DNA of 64,000 nt from Kwoniella bestiolae CBS 10118 (taxonomy: Eukaryota; Basidiomycota; Tremellomycetes; Tremellales; Cryptococcaceae): assembly GCF_000512585.2 (NCBI RefSeq), contig NC_089243.1, positions 434,001 through 498,000 of the forward strand. Direction: 5' to 3'. A program made the position numbers and the translations under genes. Below the pieces are notes generated by a model. It saw only the letters and a list, made by a program, of their open reading frames with translations, was not told the DNA's origin and did no database searches. Positions 59,801 to 64,000 of this stretch are shown piece after piece; positions within the stretch are counted from its first letter, which is position 1, and each line of letters starts with the position of its first letter.

Positions 59801-62800
59801 CTATGATATTGGCTATCGACCATGAATGACACATCAGCTCATGACTTCGATTGCATTCATGCAAAATTCATATATCCACTCACAATCGCCAAACCATTTG
59901 TTACATTCAGCTTTCAACCTTCGCTTGATCACCGCATTCACTTCTTTCCCATGAGCTTCTTTCTCCTTTTCTAGCAGAGCCACTCTGTTCTTCAACCTCG
60001 TCAATTCGGCTTGCTGCTCGGCTACAGCTACTTTGTCTTTCACCATGATCCGCCAACCAGATACGATAGATATGTTCCTGTTGATTGACTTGATGGCTTC
60101 ATCATAGGATTCAGCAGAGAAGGCGATATCTTGCATGGTAAGGTGCCAGAAGATCACGAAGAATGGAGCACTACGGGTTCTTGATATCAGCTTATTACAA
60201 CTTTCGAGTATCACACAGCTTACCTGAGTACCTCGTTCACATCATTAGGTAAGAGCACTTTAGCCTGCTTCATGGTGGTAGTTAAGGCAAGAGGCCACCA
60301 AGGTCTACCTCTCGTCCCACTTTTAGGTAAAGGTACGGCATCTCCATTCAGATGTTCGGTCTTTACTTCGTCCATGGTTATATCTTCCCCATCAGCTTGC
60401 GGTGTAGCCCTCTTAGGTGAAGCGGGAAGAGCGTTCGCGTCCTTGGCAGGAGAATTCAGCTTTTCACCTGCGATTCCAGCTTTCCTTTCCGCCTCCAAAC
60501 GCTTCTTGACATCTGCATCTCGTTCCGCCTTTGCTGTTTCCAATTCCGCGTTGAGTCGAGGACGCAGTATCTGGAAGGCCATACCGTACTCTAAACCGAA
60601 ATCATTTACTAGTTCTTGTAGATTGGGTGTGCCAGATAATTGCTCTTCGGAAGATAGCTGTTCCACTAAGAAGTCTCCAAATTGCATGAAAGCGGTGTGA
60701 CACTGGTTCATACATATCATCAGCTACCACTCATCACAATTTCAAGCTGAAGACTTACGGTGTCTTGAACCAGGTTCATAGCCTTGATAGGCGTATTAGC
60801 CAGTTTATCCACCACCGCCTGCCTCGTCTGAGCCAAGGCAATCCATATGGGAATGGCCAACCCAGTAGCCCTCAGAGCATTGACCAATCTAGGTAAAGAT
60901 TTTTTGATATTCTTCAACTTATCCACAGGGGCCTCTTTGGGTTTGTCGGTACCGGGTTCAGGTGGAGGAGCAATTTGTATCCTAGTGGCGTTGAAGGCTT
61001 CTCGTACCATCTCCTTCCCACCTCCATAAGCTTGAAGTTGGGTGTCCGACACACCATCGTTGGGTACAGGTTCGATCCCCGACATCGTGCTCATCAATTT
61101 CTCGAGGATGATCAAGTCACCTGATTGACCACGCATAAGTCGGTTGATGATGTATTGTAATACCGGTCCAAGGTCCATGTTGGTATATCGACGATTGAAG
61201 TCACCGACAAACTTGGATAGTCCTGCCATATGAAGGTGAGCTGCTGATTTCCCATCGGTAAATTGAAGCAACTTACGTTCCAGCCATAATGCAACGCCTG
61301 TTCCAGTCTCATTCAACCGCTGAGCTCTATCATCGGAAAGAGTATCCAGCATAACGAAAGTAGCAACATCAAACGAAAGCTGAGTCATGTATCGACCAGC
61401 ATCGACAATAGCTTGACCGATATTAGGGTACGCCTTGACTTGGGTGACAGCCGTCGTCCAAAGGAAAAGAGGGTTACCATGGCTGAGCTTGGCGAGTGAT
61501 CGAGCTGAATGTCTTTCCGCTTGAGTAGCCGCTGAAGCTGATCCACTGGTCGAGGACGAGGTGACCCGTCGTAGAGCCTTTTGGACCTCCTTTGTACATT
61601 CACTTGCCGCATGAGCAGCAACGGGACAGGGGGCTCTTCCCTTGAAGCTACATGTACTATCTCGCCATTCCCCGTATAGACTATACCGAACGGTATAAGG
61701 GAAGAAGCTGAGGAGTGACCATAGCTCGACATCGAAAGCGGCAGTAGCATCCGAGCAAGACAATGAGGGTAAAAGGGATATGCGTATTATGTCAAGCCAT
61801 GGTTTCATTTCCTGCGATGTGGGCTGAAAGCAATTAGCGTAAAATGTTGGTGGTTATGACTCACCTCCAACGCAACAGATCCATGTTTTGAGGTCTCTAC
61901 TCCTAGACCAGCTTCCTTCTCTTTCTTCAATAAAGCGAAATAAGCTACACCGATTCTACATATCTTGACCATGATCGATGCGTTTCTTCCACCAAGACCT
62001 CTAATGAGCGATAACCATCGAAGCCCTTTCGTGTGTATGTCATCGATCGAGGTCCATACTTCCATGTGTTCCTGCCAATCGGGATAAAAGAACTCGAACC
62101 GCTTCGCAGTAGTTTCCGATGGGGGTGGTGAGTGGAGTGTCGGTACAAGTTCTTTCGCACTAGGTGCTGCATTCGGTGCAGGAGCAGTCATATCGAGGTC
62201 TTCCCCGTCATTGTCAGTCGTAGGTGAGGTGTAAGATCGGTAGAGATTCTCGAGAGCAAGAGAGATGGTCCGTAGGATCAGGTCAGCGATGGCGGTATGA
62301 CTCTGAGCTATCCAAGGGAATCGTGCAAGGAAATATAAGGCTGAAGGTAGATCCCCAATGGCGAGAAGAGCTTGAGCAAGGTGTATACGCTGTTCTGGAG
62401 GGGGTTTCGGGGGTGGTCCACCTGCTTCAGCTTCTTTGGATGTTGATGCTGCTGGGGCATCGTCGTCCAGCAGGACTGAGTTCGATAAAGCATTGGAAGG
62501 GCCAGAACGTGAGCTAACGGAAGAGTACCATTTCCTCCTAATCTCCTCCATCTGAGAGTCATCCGGCGAAAGCTGGTCGTGAGAAGGAGATGTGAGCCGT
62601 GTTGTCATGTACGTGTAAGGTGTAAATGACGCACGAAAGGTAGCAGGTCGGCTAAGCTGACGAAGCTATGTTTGATCAATAGAGCAGCCATATAGGTAAG
62701 ACCTATGGGCGTGTCTCCTCCTTCGGGTTTCTGAATGAAAATATAACAATCAGTTCGAAAGCTCAGAGATGGAGTCGATGCTACTGGTCACTCACTTGAT

Positions 62801-63916
62801 AAAAGCCAAATTTGAACCCTAAGACCTGAGCCAGCACCCTATCACCTCCCGCCTGCAAAGCCTCTCCGATACTTTCCACTTCGTACTCGGGCCATGAATC
62901 CACAGCTTTACCTTTCCCCTTCCCGTCTATCCCAGCAGTGGCTGTACCCCACGGAGACCGCTTCAAGAGCTCCAAGAAGAATCTCCAATGTACAGCGACA
63001 TGACAACTAGCGATCTCAAGGATGATATCCAAAACTCTAGGTGGTGAGAGATTGAAATAACCGATCAGTCCCATAATCTTTGACCACACCCTCTTCGCCC
63101 GTGCCTTCCTATCTACTTCACTCTCTGATATCGTCTCTTCCACAGAGTACGGTAGAGCATCAGGACCTGTGAGTAAGACTATGAGACCGGAGAACCCCTC
63201 GGAGCATTCTCTCATCAGGTTGTATTTCCTCTGCTTGAAGAATAAAGTTGTATTCTTCTTCACTAAGGCACTTTGGAGTGCTCTAGGTTGACGAGGGAAG
63301 GGATGTAAGCCGAGATCTACCAGTCTGTCGGTGTTGAGTAGAAGATTGGCAATGTGTGCTGGCAGCTTGTTACCCTCCTAGAGACAAAATAGGAAGATGG
63401 TGTGAGTTCCGTTCCGTCCGTTGTAAGAGCTGTTGAACCCACAAGAAGTAGTTTCAGGACCGGTAGACCAGAAGCGATCTTAGGTGTCTCCTCTGGTTCA
63501 CCCATCTCTGTATCTTCATTAGGTTTTTTTTCTTCCTCCGTGTCTTCCCTCTCCTGCTCCTTCATCTCCACAACATCCACCAAGGCCTCACCGAAAACCT
63601 CCACATGTTGCTCATCTTGCCCTTGTATCGTCCTTGCGATAAATTCCGCCAATACATTCGGTTCAAGCGCTGACGAGAACAGGTTCGCGAAGGTGTTGGA
63701 TAGCGGTATCGAATCGAGAGTCGTTGAGGATGACGAGGCTTGTTCCAGCTGGGATGTGATCAGCTCTTTCAGGCTATCTTCGCCTCCAGAAGACCAAGAT
63801 TGAAGAGCATCGGAGATTTGGGTCCCGACGTCATTCGGTAACAAATCCTGTGAGCTGGACGTCGAAGGGTCAGCCACGGAAGTGGTAGACTTTCTTGATC
63901 CACGCCGAGGAGGCAT
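56861..63916 (-). CDS. THO2: THO complex subunit 2 (Tho2/THOC2)
   Basis: Thirteen exons join in frame to 2103 residues: 63443-63916, 62796-63377, 62635-62730, 61865-62572, 60759-61811, 60224-60702, 59884-60170, 59343-59812, 59076-59263, 58958-59021, 58656-58897, 57082-58598, 56861-57012. Tho2 is the scaffold of the THO/TREX complex that couples transcription to mRNP assembly and export. Family blocks include LADLLPFLSPDDSQMEEIR, PYTVRYSLYGEWRDSTC, SHGNPLFLW, IILEKLMSTMSGIEPV, FWHLTMQDIAF and FGDSNIIGKKGNQMKLAAQL. THOC2 N-terminal, middle and Tho2 core domains thus lie within residues 1-1490. The last 500 residues are disordered and carry long Arg-Asp/Arg-Glu dipeptide tracts (about 1700-1900), as in the charged THOC2 tail, which binds RNA. 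The last intron (69 nt) has no stop and is in frame. Confidence 0.92.
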
Positions 63917-64000
63917 TTTGGACGTATGTCAGTCGATGGTATAAGTTACTTTTGTTACAACATGAAAGAAGATGCGAGATGTGCATAGTATCGTTAATGA
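63917..64000. promoter_or_regulatory. THO2 upstream region (cut by window edge)
   Basis: The last 84 bases precede the THO2 start codon. Too short to say more. Confidence 0.3.

Noticed and set aside
1..64000. Transposons, CRISPR arrays, secondary-metabolite or mating-type cluster
   Set aside because: Looked for transposase or reverse-transcriptase motifs, regular repeats with spacers, PKS/NRPS domains and homeodomain/pheromone genes; none seen. The single MADS-box gene is not evidence of a mating locus.

Overview
The window is eukaryotic nuclear DNA from a basidiomycete yeast. The many short introns (about 40-160 bp, GT-AG), the compact tail-to-tail and head-to-head gene packing, and family members such as Pfa4-type palmitoyltransferase, Nrd1-type multi-RRM protein and a large THO2 all point to Tremellomycetes; a Kwoniella/Cryptococcus-like genome is my best guess (inference, no search was run). 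I see no transposon, CRISPR array, phage or bacterial operon. All multi-exon models below were built by hand from splice sites and checked for reading-frame closure.

Layout. 0.3-9.5 kb: TTC27/Emw1-like TPR protein (+), Golgi nucleoside diphosphatase GDA1 (-) and an Nrd1-like four-RRM protein (-). 11.1-17.5 kb: ribosomal protein eS1 (-), a small orphan protein (-) and a Pumilio/PUF protein (-), the last with a 2.9 kb gap upstream. 20.3-30.5 kb: BAR protein RVS161 (-), proteasome alpha1 (+), COX11 (+), a MEF2-type MADS-box factor (+) and an orphan nuclear-looking protein (-). 31.4-37.2 kb: DUF2423/LLPH-like protein (+), orphan (-), an intron-containing tRNA-Ser(UGA) (+), GPN3 GTPase (+) and a BTB/POZ protein (-). 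37.6-49.7 kb: PFA4 DHHC palmitoyltransferase (-), a HERP/Usa1-like ERAD protein (-), an Msd1/SSX2IP-like spindle-pole coiled-coil protein (+) and HBS1/SKI7 (-). 50.2-63.9 kb: TVP15 (+), vacuolar carboxypeptidase S (+), a small protein with a repeated RKVR-x-PGG motif (-) and the 7 kb THO2 gene (-).

Most genes are housekeeping and unrelated in function, as is usual for a fungal chromosome arm. A loose RNA theme exists (Nrd1, Pumilio, eS1, Hbs1/Ski7, THO2, tRNA-Ser). The most interesting signals are in gene structure. The HBS1 locus has a mutually exclusive terminal exon that would make a Ski7-like protein without the GTPase domain. PFA4 has two consecutive micro-exons (6 and 7 nt) that encode the start of the DHHC motif, and RVS161 has a 6-nt micro-exon. 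Introns repeatedly carry an extended branch-site motif AGCTRAY.
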